This document shows, in pieces, positions 47,896 to 61,107 of a stretch of 64,000 nt of DNA. The DNA comes from Ptychodera flava (lineage: Eukaryota; Hemichordata; Enteropneusta; Ptychoderidae). The DNA is taken from contig NC_091936.1 in NCBI RefSeq assembly GCF_041260155.1, positions 41,009,963 through 41,073,962 of the forward strand, written 5' to 3'. The translations under genes were made by a program, and so were the position numbers. Positions within the stretch are counted from its first letter, which is position 1, and each line of letters begins with the position of its first letter. The notes below the pieces were generated by a model. The model was not told the origin of the DNA. It made no database searches and saw only the letters and a program-made list of their open reading frames with translations.

Positions 47896-50446
47896 TATAC
47901 TGATCCACATAAAAAAAACCCATAGAACTGTTTAACGTGCCACATTGGAATTTGTGTACACAATTGAAAATTGCTTTATATGTAGATTTAAATGTCCATA
48001 TGAGCATATCCAAAATGTGCAAATAAGCATAAAAGTGAAAATAGTGAAAAATCATTCAACAACTTGGGAAACACTTCTCACATGTTTTATATTTTGCATG
48101 TTATTACCATACACAGGGTCAGCATAGATTTATGGTATGCAATTCACAGAGATGCAAATTTTTTACTTCCAGAAATTTACTCTCTGTAGTTTGGTAAAAA
48201 AACTTCTGAAACACCAAATTGCCTTAAAAATTGATATCAATGTTCCAAAGATATATGATTTGTGTTTTTTTGGGAGAAATTAGCCATATTTTCAATTTCA
48301 GTAATTTTTGTACTTTAACTGTGAAGGTCTTCTATTCTGCATTGGCACATATCATTCAATATAAATCGTGGTTCATAGTTTAAATGGGATATGTTGCAAA
48401 TCAGATTTGTTTGAGTTGTGGCAAGACATCTATAATTTAATTATTTCATAAATGCTAATCCTAAGGCTGCTTGGTACCGTCTAGTAAAGTTCACATTTCG
48501 TATTGAATTGAGAAATGTTGTACAGCACATGATTTGTTTGCCAGATGAAGTATAGCATACTGTACATTGTGTCATCTGCTCTTTTTTACACTATTTCACA
48601 GAAACTTTATTTCAATAATCATGCTTTCTGGATTGGTGTTGTTACAATATATTTATCAGATTTGTTAATTAATTTGTTCGTATTTGACCTTTTTGAAATA
48701 TACAATAGTACAACCCTGTTGTTTTAATAGCAAGTTGGTATCTCAACGTCTTGAGAGGGGAATAATTAAAATAGTTTGGCCATGACCTACCAATGTTCAG
48801 TAAGAATGCGAAAATAAGACTATTAAAACACTATAAATGTATTCAATATAAATGCTAGGGGAAGTCATGATATGAAATCATACAATATGCAGATACACAT
48901 TTTCAGTTAATTATGTCATGTCCTATTATGGTTGCCATGGATACCACAACAAGTGTATCCCTGTGGCTTAGTATCCATTGAGCAGGCAAGACACAATGCA
49001 AGGTGACACAAACAGCTTAAAGGAGGTGTGCTAAGGAAATGTTATTGATGGCTTGAGCTCCCTGTAGCTGCAAATCAATTCTGTTTAATAGATTTACTGG
49101 TAATGCACCAGCAGCTGTCAACATGGTGAAGTCACTGTATGAGGGGTGTTTTGTGTGATAAGAAGCAATATCTGTGGATGTTGAACTTGACAACAAATGA
49201 ACTCAATAAATTATCTTCACCTTACATATGTAGGGTAGGACAACCTGCTTCATCGTCAAATTGTGTTACACAGTTCTTTTCACTGTACTGTTTGCAAATT
49301 CATAGGATTTCAAAGACAGAAACCCAGATTTCTGCAGTTACATGTACCGGTACATGCATCTTTTAAAATAATCAAGTTTAGTGTATATGTACTTTTATGT
49401 AACACCAGATTTCGATAATTAATTCAATGAAGGCCATGCAATCAGAAATGATCTGACCCCAAATAAATTGTTTTCACCATTGATAGAAAGATTTCAAAAA
49501 TACTGGTATGACAGCAATCATCAATCACTGTCATCACATGATTTATCATGACAGTGATGATCAAGTTTATGATAGCTGTTAATAATTTGATGATAGTGAC
49601 CTTTACATTTAATCTAGGCTGATTGCAGGTGACTGTCCTCTATGAAAATTAATTAATATGCTACATGACTAGCTGTATTATAATTAATCCAGTAAAAGTT
49701 TCCCATTATTTCATAGTAATCAGATATAAAGGCGTATTACACTGCAAAAAAATCATATTGATTTCGTTATGCCTAATAATATGGTTTTCCTGGTGGGTAC
49801 ACACATACTAAAGAGGCAAGAAGTGCCAGTATTTCTAAAAGTACACATATAGACAACCTTCATACACTATACCCCTGACATCTGGTTTTGTGGTACATGT
49901 AACAACAGAATAGGGAATTATCCTTTACATTATGAAAGGAGTTTTGACAAAGATGCTTTATGATCCATATTTCATTGAAATCATATTTCAGTATCTGGCA
50001 TACCTGGTACATGTATGAGTATTCATTCCGGTTTTATTAACTTTGCCTAGCCTTTGTAAACATGTACAGTATGTCTTGGGTATGGCTTTGTAATTTATTT
50101 ATGTACTGCTGTAACTTATACACACACTGTGCATTTGACTTCTGAATTCCAAAGGTGTCCACATGCTTGCGGAGTTTTGTTCATCACCCCGGGTGAAATG
50201 CACCATGCATTGTTGAACAAAACCAAATGATGTGTCAAAATTTGGATAATAGGCAACAAATCTTTAATTAAAGCAGCAGTATTTAATCTCTGGTAATTGC
50301 GTAAGTCTTTATAGTCTTTTGTTTTCCATTGAAAATGGTGTCTTATTATTCAATTTATGACAAAAATGAAACTGATGATAAACAAACTGTACCACTAACC
50401 TTTGCAGAACCAAATTTTGATGCAAATTTTTTACCATTGTTCACTA
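47896..50446. other. Gene-free AT-rich stretch
   Basis: Short, AT-driven open frames only; no splice-flanked coding stretch, RNA gene or clear transposon end was seen. Confidence 0.4.
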
Positions 50447-50720
50447 GCTCTGACCATAGACCCTGGAGAAATGAGGGTCTATGCTCTGACTACCCTATGG
50501 TCCATACAGGGACTGTGTGCTCTGACCATGGCCCATGGAGCACAGTTACGAGTGTAGTGATACATAGCGGCTGCCGCGTAATATGCATCCTATGCATACG
50601 CGGTGGCCGCTATGTATCACTACACCCGTTACTGTGCCATGGAGGGTTTGTGCTCTGACCATGGCCCATGGAGGGTCTATGCTCTGACCATGGTCCATGC
50701 TGGAGGGACTGTGCTCTGAT
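50447..50720. repeat. Minisatellite, about 30-bp units, interrupted by a MITE
   Basis: Five to six units begin GCTCTGACCATGG and include CCATGGAGGGTCTAT or similar. One unit is split by the 96-bp palindrome at 50541-50636. Open frames across it are artefacts. Confidence 0.85.
50541..50636. mobile_element. 96-bp palindromic hAT-type MITE with 8-bp target duplication
   Basis: Arms of about 40 bp begin CACAGTTACGAGTGTAGTG and, on the other strand, CACAGTAACGGGTGTAGTG, with an AT-rich loop. CCATGGAG flanks it on both sides (50533-50540 and 50637-50644). CA...TG ends with an 8-bp duplication fit hAT elements. The repeat nature of the host minisatellite could mimic a duplication, but the unit is cut precisely. 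Confidence 0.85.
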
Positions 50721-50897
50721 CAGGTTGGACATCTGTGGCACGAAACGGGGAATAGAAAATCCAGTAGCAATGCTGTGTTTGCATGTGTCATTGTGTGTCA
50801 TTCAGTTTGTGTTTTGCTACATGTTCATTTTGATGTACTGGTAGAAATCATAAAGTTCTAGAATACAAAACTCTGAACGATGGAGTCCCCTTTTGAA

Positions 50898-51000
50898 AGC
50901 TATTTTTGTCTCCTCAGGGCAGGAGACCATTTGCCCTCCTTACGTCAGGCAAATGGTCACTTACCCTTGGGCACATAGTCCCATGTTTGGGCTATAGTAT
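50898..51000. mobile_element. Decayed relative of the 31.67-kb foldback
   Basis: Shares the order GGCAAATGGTCAC, GGGCACATAG, CCCATGTTTGGGCTATAGTA with the right arm at 31733-31791 and retains a weak inverted arm (GGAGACCATTTGCC). Confidence 0.5.
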
Positions 51001-53190
51001 ATATTTCTATCTCCCGAGTCTTTTATACAGCCTCCGCTGAATTGGATTCTTGTCAAAGGTGTTTAAACATCCCATTTTGTAACCGTAGCAACCAGTGTAA
51101 ACATAGGAAGATCAAATCATACTCATTATATTCAATCAAAAGTTCTAAAAGCAGTGAATATTCAGAACATTCAACAGTTTTGTTGGTTTTTTAAAGCTTT
51201 TTATGTTCGTTTTGAGGCAACAGCATGACTGCACAGGGCAGGCCAGCTGTAAATCAGTTTGCAGATGTCACGAGGGGGCATTCTTACAATATTAAATTTG
51301 TTGCCATGGTAACACTGTTGCCTGTGGTCTATTGTGATAGTTTACGTCTGCTGAATGAAAACAATATTTGGATGATGTTTTTCTCACTAGTGGATAACAG
51401 GATGAAGCTTCTATAATAAAGTCCATTGTTTTTACCTGCAGCAAATACATGTTCACATATCATGTAAGTGGGTGCTCACCGTCTGAACACATGGCATTTT
51501 TGTTTAAAATTTTATCCTTATTACAAGATCAAGAACATAATTTCAACAAATCAGCATTTCTTTGTATGGAGATTGCATCTGTAGTTTGATTTTGTACAGG
51601 GACAAGAAATATATCAGTCAGGCTTTTAAATCATTGTGTTGTACTATTGTTTTTGCAATGGTTGTCTTTCAAGAAAACTCGTGTCATGACTTTATGAGAT
51701 TTGGAGGATAGCCAACCAATCATTTGCAGAGTATTTTTGTGTATTCTGTGATTTCTATGTGACAGAATTAAGACTTCCGTAGAATAACCCAAGTTTCATG
51801 TTGTACCAGACTACTCTATACTGTATCAGCAATACCTAAATACCGGTAGACAGCAGTCTGTACCAAGTCTCTTCTTCCCCAAAGAACTTAAGGTGACATG
51901 ATGCCGCTGGCAGTACGGTAACATTGATGGTATAATCTGAATCTAAATGTCTTTTTATGATGTTTTCATCATATTTATCAACACCTTGCCCTAGCTCGAA
52001 ACATAATACTTTGTTATCAATTGTCTTTGTTATTAATCCTAATTTACAAAAATTCCCATAATGCAATGCACCCATTACAGTTGCATGTATTTTTATTAAA
52101 CTTCTAAATCACTCAATATATAGATTTCTCAAGGGTGCCTGATGTTTTGTTAATGTGTCTTTCAGGCGTCTTTATAGGCAGTCTTAAAATTTCCATTTAA
52201 TACTTACTTTAAGTAAGCATTTAATAGAAGTTTAAAACTGCAGAAGACATCGTCTTTTGTATGAATGATCAACCAATATAAATATTTTACTTTCTAACAT
52301 GATTTTACGTGGCATTGTGGAGGAAGCTCTAATGCAAAATATTATATTCATTAAAATTACACAATGGTATGATAACAGAGATGGCATTTTGCAGAGAAAT
52401 TGCTGAATAATAACAGTTGCAGTCATTTTGCTTGCTGAAATAAAAAGATTCACTTAAAGGTCAGCTAGAAAGGTGAGGAATCTTGGGGGAAATGCATGCA
52501 TCCCATGCAAAATAAGGAACAAAGAGAATTTTGCATGTTGGCACTTTGACCTAAACAGTGCAATATTTTAGGCCAGTGAATATTGTCCAGCGATGATGAC
52601 ACATTATCAGTTGGTTTGCAAACCCTAATTTTCTCATTATTAAAAAGACTTTCCTTAAATGAGTATTTTTACTTGACAATAAAGTGTTACATTGTGTTGA
52701 CTTTCATGTACCCCGAGCATGGACATATAACCCCCTCCTCCCAAGATCAAATGGTTCATGCCTTATAACGTGAAGAGTAAGTGAATCCAGTGTGCTATGA
52801 AATCAACATTGGCAATGACTTCCAGTAGTGTGCTGTAGTATGGTATTGACTCCTGTATTGCTTGCAAATGTCCGCTGTATTTCATTGAATGGTAGACTCA
52901 AGCATAGACAGCGATACATGTGTATACATTGTATTGAAGGTTTCAAATATCGTATGTATGTATGTGTTTCAAATGTCGTTCAGCTCTAGATGATGTAGTT
53001 TTGACCGTCAGTAAGGACTTGCTAGTCGAAATTTTTCCAATCAAAAATGAAGACCTTAGCATTGAGTATTAGTAATTCACATTTTTTGGTGTTAGTGTTT
53101 CGGTGTAAAGGCCTCTGGAGGGAATTTATTTCTTGAATGGTAATACAACAAATGAATATCACAATATACGAATATTAAAATTGTTTTGTC
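51001..53190. other. Gene-free AT-rich stretch
   Basis: No supported coding exon or repeat end was identified. Confidence 0.4.
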
Positions 53191-53660
53191 TTTTTAGCTA
53201 CTATAGACTATAGTCTATAGAAGCTATTGGGATGGGTATCCGTCCGGCGTCCGTCGTCAGTCTGTATGTATGTATGTATGTATGTATGTATGTATGTATG
53301 TATGTATGTATGTATGTCCGTTTGTGAGGCGTCCGTCCACTCAAATATCTTGAGAACCGCAGTACTTACTGATTTGATATTTGTTGTGTAGATGAAAAAT
53401 ATGATTTTGAGAAACTATTTTTAGCTACTATAGACTATAGTCTATAGAAGCTATTGGGATGGGTATCCGTCCGGCGTCCGTCGTCAGTCTGTATGTATGT
53501 ATGTATGTATGTATGTATGTATGTATGTATGTATGTATGTATGTATGTATGTATGTCCGTTTGTGAGGCGTCCGTCCACTCAAATATCTTGAGAACCGCA
53601 GTACTTACTGATTTGATATTTGTTGTGTAGATGAAAAATATGATTTTGAGAAACTATTTT
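53191..53660. repeat. Two tandem copies of a 225-240 bp unit with an ATGT microsatellite core
   Basis: Each copy (about 53191-53417 and 53418-53660) runs from TTTTAGCTACTATAGAC through the palindrome CTATAGACTATAGTCTATAG and GGGTATCCGTCCGGCGTCCG, then an (ATGT)n tract of different length, then GTCCGTTTGTGAGGCGTCCG, and ends at GAGAAACTATTT. Outside the microsatellite I see no difference between copies, so the duplication is recent, is being homogenised, or is an assembly effect. A core repeat plus microsatellite recalls Helentron-derived non-autonomous elements of invertebrates. Confidence 0.85.
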
Positions 53661-53895
53661 TTTTAATTTTTTGATATTGTTGAAAATAGGCAAATTAATG
53701 CCAAAAAAGGTGTTTTTGGTAAAAAATCTTCTTTTCATAACCGCTGGTCAGACAGCTTTGTTATTTGGTATACAGGTCCCTAGGGATAACCCAACTTAGA
53801 TTTGTTCAAATTGTGATAAAATATGCAAATCTGTATTTTTAAGGATTTTTTTTGTCATTTTTGGTCAAATTTGACTTACATTGTTTGAATTCTTG

Positions 53896-54306
53896 TACTG
53901 TATAAACCCTATCAATTCACCCAGGAAAAAATAATTAATATGATTTTAAATAATTGAATTAATTAGGCAATCATCAAAGGCAAAATAATTTTAGTGTGGA
54001 ATTATCAGAAAGTTCAACTTTTTTCGACAGTTCATAGTGAAATGCTTACCACTTGGAGGATGAAAACATGTGAAGGCAACTTTCCTGAATCCCAACTTTT
54101 ATATATTCTGAACCACCATTTATGTTGTCTAAAAGAAATTGCTCATAATAGTTTGTCATGATAGGGTGGTCAAATAAATAGAGATAGAGAAAGTTCTAAT
54201 TTCCATTTAATTGTTGACTTGGTAAGGATAAAATAAGATTACTTTTTGAGGAAAAAACAGAGTGGTCAATTAAAAGAGTGGTCAAAGTGATAGGGGTTTT
54301 ATGGTA
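53896..54306. mobile_element. MITE with TA-flanked inverted ends (copy 2)
   Basis: The ends are TACTGTATAAACCCTATCAA and, reversed, TACCATAAAACCCCTATCAC. It matches the copy at 19194-19600 along its length, with many substitutions. Confidence 0.8.
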
Positions 54307-55243
54307 AAGCTGGGCTGTAAGATTCCTCATGTGCTATTTATAGCACTTATGCAATCTGTGTAAACAGTGCAATGAAAGTGTAACATGATTCCTTATAATG
54401 CTTTTGATGACCTTGAACTTCTTAAGTTTCAAACATTTGTCTCTTCAGTGTGCTTTCTCTGAGTACGTACAGTCTCAACTTATTCAACAGAACTTACTTA
54501 CAATGTTAATTTGAAAGTTAAAATGTGCTTGGTTAATAGGATGAAAATAATATATTAAAAGATAACCAGCTCAAGATTCTTTATAACCTGACAGATATGC
54601 TGTTTTTTTATGACGTAAATCTTGATTTAAGCAAGTCTTGTTTACTTTAATTAGAATGTAATTAACTCTCGTTTATTTGCTATTATAGACTAATATAGTC
54701 TCATGAAATATGCAAATCTGTATTTTTACGGAATTTATATCCATTTTTGGTTAGGTCATCCTGAAATGAGCTATCAAAGATATCCACCTTCTTCATCAAT
54801 ACATGTGTCACAAAAGGTTATTCTCCACATAACACAGCAGAGCTCTGTCAACTGTTGAGTTGCTTGTTTTTCAAAACCGCTGATCAGACAGCTTTAATAT
54901 TTGGTTTACATGTCCCTAGGATGACCTTAGTGAGATAATTTCATACAGTCAGGAAATACGTAATTATGTATCCATGTCTATAGTAGCTTCAGGGACTTTG
55001 GCCCTATGTTTTTATTTTTGATATTGTTGAAAATTGGCAAATTAATGCCAAAAAAGGTGTTTTTGGTAAAAAATCTTCTTCTTCATAACCGCTGGTCAGA
55101 CAGCTTTGTTATTTGGTATACAGGTCCCTAGGATAACCCAACTTAGATTGTTCAAATTGTGATGAAATATGCAAATGTGTATTTTTAAGGAATTTTTTTG
55201 TCATTTTTGGTCAAAATTTGACTTACGTTGTATGTAATTCTTG

Positions 55244-55649
55244 TACTGTATAAACCCTATCAATTCACCCAGAAAAAAATAATTAATATGATTTTAAATA
55301 TTGAATTAATTAGGAAATCATCAAAGCCAAAATAATTTAGTGTGGAATTATCAGAAAGTTCAACTTTTTTGACAGTTCATAGTGAAATGCTTAACATCTT
55401 GGGGGATTAAAACATGTAAAGGCAACTTTCCTGAATCCCACTTTGATATATTCTGAACCACCATTTATGTTATCTAAAAGAAATTGCTCATAATAGTTTG
55501 TCATGATAGGGTGGTCAAATAAATAGAGATAGAGAAAGTTCTAATTTCCATTTATGGTTGACTTGGTAAGGATAAAATAAGATTACTTTTGAGGAAAAAA
55601 TAGAGTGGTCAATTAAAAGAGTGGTCAAAGTGATAGGGTTTTTATGGTA
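55244..55649. mobile_element. MITE with TA-flanked inverted ends (copy 3)
   Basis: This is the same insertion as copy 2, multiplied when the 1.35-kb unit duplicated, since it occupies the identical position in unit 2. Confidence 0.8.
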
Positions 55650-56353
55650 AAGCTGAGCTGTAAGATTCCTCATGTGCTATTTATAGCAATTATGCAATCT
55701 GTGTAAACAGTGCAATGAAAGTGTAACATGATTCCTTATAATGCTTTTGATGACCTTGAACTTCTTAAGTTACAAACTTTGTCCCTTCAGTATGCTTTCT
55801 CTGAGTACGTACTGTCTCAACTTATTCAACAGAACTTACTTACAATGTTAATTTGAAATTTAAAATATGCTTGGTTAATAGGATGAAATACTGATACTAA
55901 AAGATAACCTGCTCAAGATTCTTTATAACCTGACAGATACGCTGTTTTTTATGACGTAAATGTTGATTTAAGCAAGTCTTGTTTACTTTAATTAGAATGT
56001 AATTAACTCTCGTTTATTTGCTATTATAGACTAATATAGTCTCATGAAATATGCAAATCTGATTTTTACGGAATTTTTTCCCTTTTGGTCAGGCCATCCT
56101 GAAATGAGCTATCAAAGATATCCACCTTCTTCATCAATACATGTGTCACAAAAGGTTATTCTCTACATAACACAGCAGAGCTCTGTCAACTGTTGAGTCG
56201 CTTGTTTTTTTCAAAACCGCTGGTCAGACCGCTTTAATATTTGGTTTACATGTCCCTAGGATGACCTTAGTGAGATCATTTCATACAGTCAGGAAATACT
56301 TAATTTTGTATCCATGTCTATAGTAGCTTCAGGGACTTTGGCCCTATGTTTTA

Positions 56354-59300
56354 TCTGCTCTCACTACTCTATCAGAGTCATTTGCAGTGTTTTATGTAGA
56401 AATATCACCCTTTTAGTCCACTTTATTGAGTTGCTATTAATTTCAGTTTGTATACTTTTACTTTTTTGGACAAAGGAGTGCCATTAAACATTATGTAATG
56501 ACATAAAAACATATCACCAATTGACTATGACGCATCAGGAGTTGTGAAGTTCAATATTTTAACAGTAATGTATTAAATCTCCAGTAAATCTACAGTCGTG
56601 ACCAGAACTCAATGTATATAGAGCCAACCAAATTGGCAATTTTAAATTTGTACACAAATGAAACCCCGACTCTCTGTGTGAATGTTAGATGTTGAGAACC
56701 GGTACTTCTGAAAGTGTTCTGTGTTGATCAGTGGAGATTGCTGTTAAATGTCAATTACTTTACGGGAAGTGTTATGAGTGGGTACATTTGCTCTGTGAGA
56801 TGGCAAATGCATCTTAATGACCATTCCTACAGCTGTATGGCCATTTTGAATGGACAGTGGAACAAAGATCTATGAGCTGAAGTAGAATTACCGTTGATAA
56901 AGGTTGATAAATGTCAATGGACAAAGTGTAAATGTGCAGAAAATTTTGATGTTTACATATTTAAATAATATAATTGAAGTGTCAATCCTGTGTGTGCTCA
57001 ACAACAAAAAAATTAAAAAATAAGAGAAAAATTTAATGATTGCATAATCCTAAATTAACATACAGTGTACTACATACATATACACATGTACAGTATATGT
57101 AGTGTTGTACCTGTATTGTTAAAACTTGCTTAATATCATAAATGAAAAAATCAAAAGTCATTATGAATCATACTAAAAGATCTCTTTCAATAATATACCT
57201 TATATTTTCTCTATGGAGCAGTCGTTGAATGTACCCTGAAAAGTACTGAAGCAGAATATATACGGTACATACATGTACATGTTGAAAAAATTCATTACAA
57301 TCTCCTGTATTTTTGGTTACACTTAGTTGCCTGGCAACCTGATCATACAAAGCTATATGTTTGACATACATCATTCAGTACATTCAGTCATTGTGCGGTC
57401 ACATATTGAGTGTTTTTAATTGTTTCTCTGAATTGTAAGCCTGCATCTTATTCTGAGCTCCATAAGGGCAGGGTGAACTAGTTTTGATTATGAATGTCTA
57501 TCCATTGGGTATTTCTGTTGTAAAATATAGTGATATTGTGATGATAGTGTCTGGATGTGTAAAGGGCAAGTGCAGACATCAATTTTAGCCAAAATAGACC
57601 TACACTGATTATACAGTATGTATAGTCATGTGGTCCATATTTTATTTTTCTGTTTCTGTAATAATAAAATTTCAGAATACCATGTGCGTACAGGAAGAAT
57701 TTAGGGGAATTACATGTATAGAAAATAATTGCTATTGATATGGTGAATGTACTGTATTACTTGAAATTATGCTCAACCTTTGTCCTGTTTCTGTTTTTCA
57801 CAAGCAGAGTGTTATTTACTCCAAATATACCGTCGAAAGACTGGCATACTTTTTTCAGCCTCTCTGATGAGATTTGTTCAATATGTTTACTTCTGAAATG
57901 TTAGGATAAATCACAACAACAAATGTAAATGCACACCTGTGCATGTGAGGCGGCATTGACATCTTCAAACACTGCATATAACACCATGCTTATTCTTTCA
58001 CTATAGTCTGTATGGATAAAATCAATGTACACTGTGATATAGAATACTTTTTTACTCTCCTGAATATTACAAACACCATAACAATCATGCCAGGGGCTAC
58101 AAAATGGATTAGCCTAAAAAGACAGGTGCTGCAAAACACACAAGATTTCTGTGGGTTTCTTGCTGGCAACAGAGTAGCTGCTTGTCAAAAACTCCATGCT
58201 ACATTGTATATTTGATGATGATCCTGTTCGAAAAGTGTAAGTTAGCCAGAATGGTATTATACCGGTACATTATCATCAACTTCAATATCAACTAACATGT
58301 AGCTTGGCTAAGACACATAAATGTAGACCGATTAGCTCATTCTGATTGTATAATTAGATACAGTAGGTAATATTGTATGCTAGCCTGTCTCCTTTTGTAT
58401 GGTTCTTGCTACATGTACTGGATAGTCGACAGGTACTAACATTATATGGAGTCTTTAATTTTTGGTGTTGTCCATGAGTATGCTGTAGATGTATACAATG
58501 TCATGTAATTTCTAATGTCTTCAGATTCAAAGGCAAGCACCTCTGTAAACAATTTATTCAAGCCAGCAAATTTATTCTTTAAAGGGATTGGCAAAACTAT
58601 ACATGTATAGTTAGGCTTATTGCTCAGTATTTGGGAAAAATGTACTCCGTTGAAATTTATTAGAAACAGTAACATTAGCCTATTTATTTTCCCACAAACT
58701 TTCAAGGATACATCCTGCAAAATACCTTTGAGCTGATCAACGGAACAATTTAGTTTGTTTGTCGATTTAATTCAACTCACCACTTAAATTTGCTGCAAAG
58801 ATATGGATATTCTGTATCCCTCTCCTTCTCTATATGGAGTAGGGAGTTGAATCAAAGTACATATAAGGACTGAGAGTCTGACATAGTTAGACTGAGAGAA
58901 TTTCAGACTGGTGTACCAACCAGTTGTCATAATTCCAAATTTTATTCATGCTTACTGGTACATGTAATATCCTGTGTCTGCATGTTGGAATATGCAGCCA
59001 CTTTGAACAGAGAAGTTGACTTTACTATAATTTCATATGAAACTTGAAAATATATGGATATGAATTATTAGTTTCATACATGTACACTGCGCCCCGTGTT
59101 TAAAGGAATTGCTTGGAAAGATAAAAATAGTTTTGATAATTACAGTTTGATACATCAAGCAACGTTCAACATGGTGCTTAAGTAGAGAAAGAAGTATTTT
59201 TAGTAACTTGCCATTACGATGGAAACACATTAGAGTACTTAATACATGTAAGTGCATGAGGTACACAGGCCAGTAGTGTCACTAATGGCAGATCAGCAAG

Positions 59301-60512
59301 AGCTATTGATAAAACTTATTGACTCACTTAAGAATAGGAATACATTGTAAAAGATCTTAAATTTACACTTTTATGTTGCCTCTGAATGTGGGAAACTATG
59401 AAATGACACCCATTGGTAGGGAAGATACATTATACATGTATTGTCTTGATATACATGTACTGAAATGTGAAAAATAAGACTTATTGAAATTTTTTCTAAA
59501 TTTTAGTGCAATATTTTAAAGGGTATTTATTTTACATGAAAATCTAACAAACAGTCTTGGGAAGTAGTTTAAAAGAACTGTACTTTGTGATGAAAATTGA
59601 CAATTTTCATCATCTTACACATGATCTTATGCATAATGTATACCCTCTGCTATATCTCACTGATTGGGATACTGTACATACATGTAGCATTAACACTGTA
59701 TTTGGTGATGTTATATTTCAGCATCTTAGAACAGGTAAAGACAAATACATCAACATTTCATGTTTTAGATATTTCTCCATCATGTAAGCATATCCACACA
59801 CATATTTACATGTTATTCCCATTAGGGTATGATAATGACAGTTAAAAATAGATAAATTAACATATGACATTATTTAATCCATAAATCTACAATGATCAAA
59901 TTCTGTCAGGCAAAACAACCCCAGGAAAATCAGAAAGAAAAGTGAATAAAAGTATGTTTAGGAGATAGAGAGTTTTAGCGGAAATGAATATAAAATATCT
60001 GATGTACGTGTAGCCGTGTTTAAGGCATTTTCAGAATGACTTGATATTCCCAAAGTGGATAACCTTTTGCTGTTTCCAGATAGTAATCATAGGATAGTGT
60101 TTCTCCATCTCAGATTCCCTGTCCAACTGTGAGCATTGCCTGGAGATGTGTCTGTGCTAAAAGAATTCACTCATAAGATTTGCAATAGAACCGGCGCCAT
60201 GCAAGGCCACCAAGCTGCATGTTGCTACACTGTGTGTAATAAATGTCACATGAATATTCTAAAATGGCAAGATTTTTTTTAAAAGAAAGCTGTGATTGCT
60301 GAAAAAGATGTGACACTGTGTATAGTCATAAACGTTTATTTTTGCCAAAGAGACACTGTGAATGCTTTATAAAAATTTACATAAAATTGATATCACTGTG
60401 AGACAGGTTGTTTAATGGCACATATACGGTAATCTTAATGTAAGTGAATACTGTTGGGCCGCTTACGAAAATGAGAATGAAAATTAAGACAGGTGCTATA
60501 TTCCCCAGATTA
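56354..60512. other. Gene-free AT-rich stretch
   Basis: Short open frames only. No splice-bounded coding exon, RNA gene or transposon end was identified. Confidence 0.4.
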
Positions 60513-60743
60513 TTAAGCCTTTGAGAGATGCAATTTTTCCCACCAAAGTTTCAGAGCAACATTTTACTAATTTTTAGGAATGTTTTGTAATTTTTTTGAT
60601 AATTTTTAACCAAGAGGACATAACACCTCATTTGCTGTAGTTCTTTATCAAAATGTTGGCAAAATCTGAAAAAATTTGACTTGGGTATATTCTAATATTT
60701 CTATAAAGGCAGCAAAAATTGACTTTGGCACTCAAAGGGTTAA
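60513..60743. mobile_element. MITE family TTAACCCTTTGAG, copy 3
   Basis: Starts TTAAGCCTTTGAGAGATGC and ends, on the other strand, TTAACCCTTTGAGTGCC. Same orientation as the 26.8-kb copy; about 231 bp. Confidence 0.72.
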
Positions 60744-61107
60744 AATGAAGATCACATTCTATCCTTAGACATTGACAGCTATACAACTTTATACATGTAC
60801 AAGTCCAAAATATTAAGAGTACATGGTCGTGAAAAATACTTCATGCGGGAATCAATGATGGTTATTTTTATCAAAATCAAAGTACACTCAGTCTGACACA
60901 AAACAAAAACACTTATTTCGTTAGCATTATCTATGACTGTTTATTTTATTTAAGAGTACACACTTGTCAAAATACTGTGCATCATATTCAAATACTGCTT
61001 TCTTTTGCCGTTGACAGGAAATTGGTACACAACAAATTTAAAGAGCATGGTGTCAGCACAGTGAATTATACCAGCCCCTCTCCGATTCCTTCCAATATCC
61101 AAGTAGG

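Larger units (their letters stand above)
53661..56353. repeat. Tandem duplication of a unit of about 1.35 kb
   Basis: Unit 1 runs about 53661-55013 and unit 2 about 55014-56353 (offset 1,347 bp measured at GATATTGTTGAAAAT). Each contains a nested MITE, a block with GCTATTATAGACTAATATAG, and ends GTCTATAGTAGCTTCAGGGA, which is inverted to the AGCTACTATAGAC start at 53196. The copies differ by scattered substitutions and small indels, so they are older than the 53.2-53.66 kb pair. No coding capacity is seen. Confidence 0.85.

Noticed and set aside
47707-48055. Overlapping open frames on both strands
   Set aside because: They are produced by the ATGC/ATGT repeat, which has no stops in several frames.
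50329-50801. Open frames around the minisatellite
   Set aside because: They follow the repeat units and the inserted palindrome.
53257-53560. ATGT runs considered as a CRISPR-like or satellite array
   Set aside because: They are simple microsatellites with no spacers, in an animal genome.
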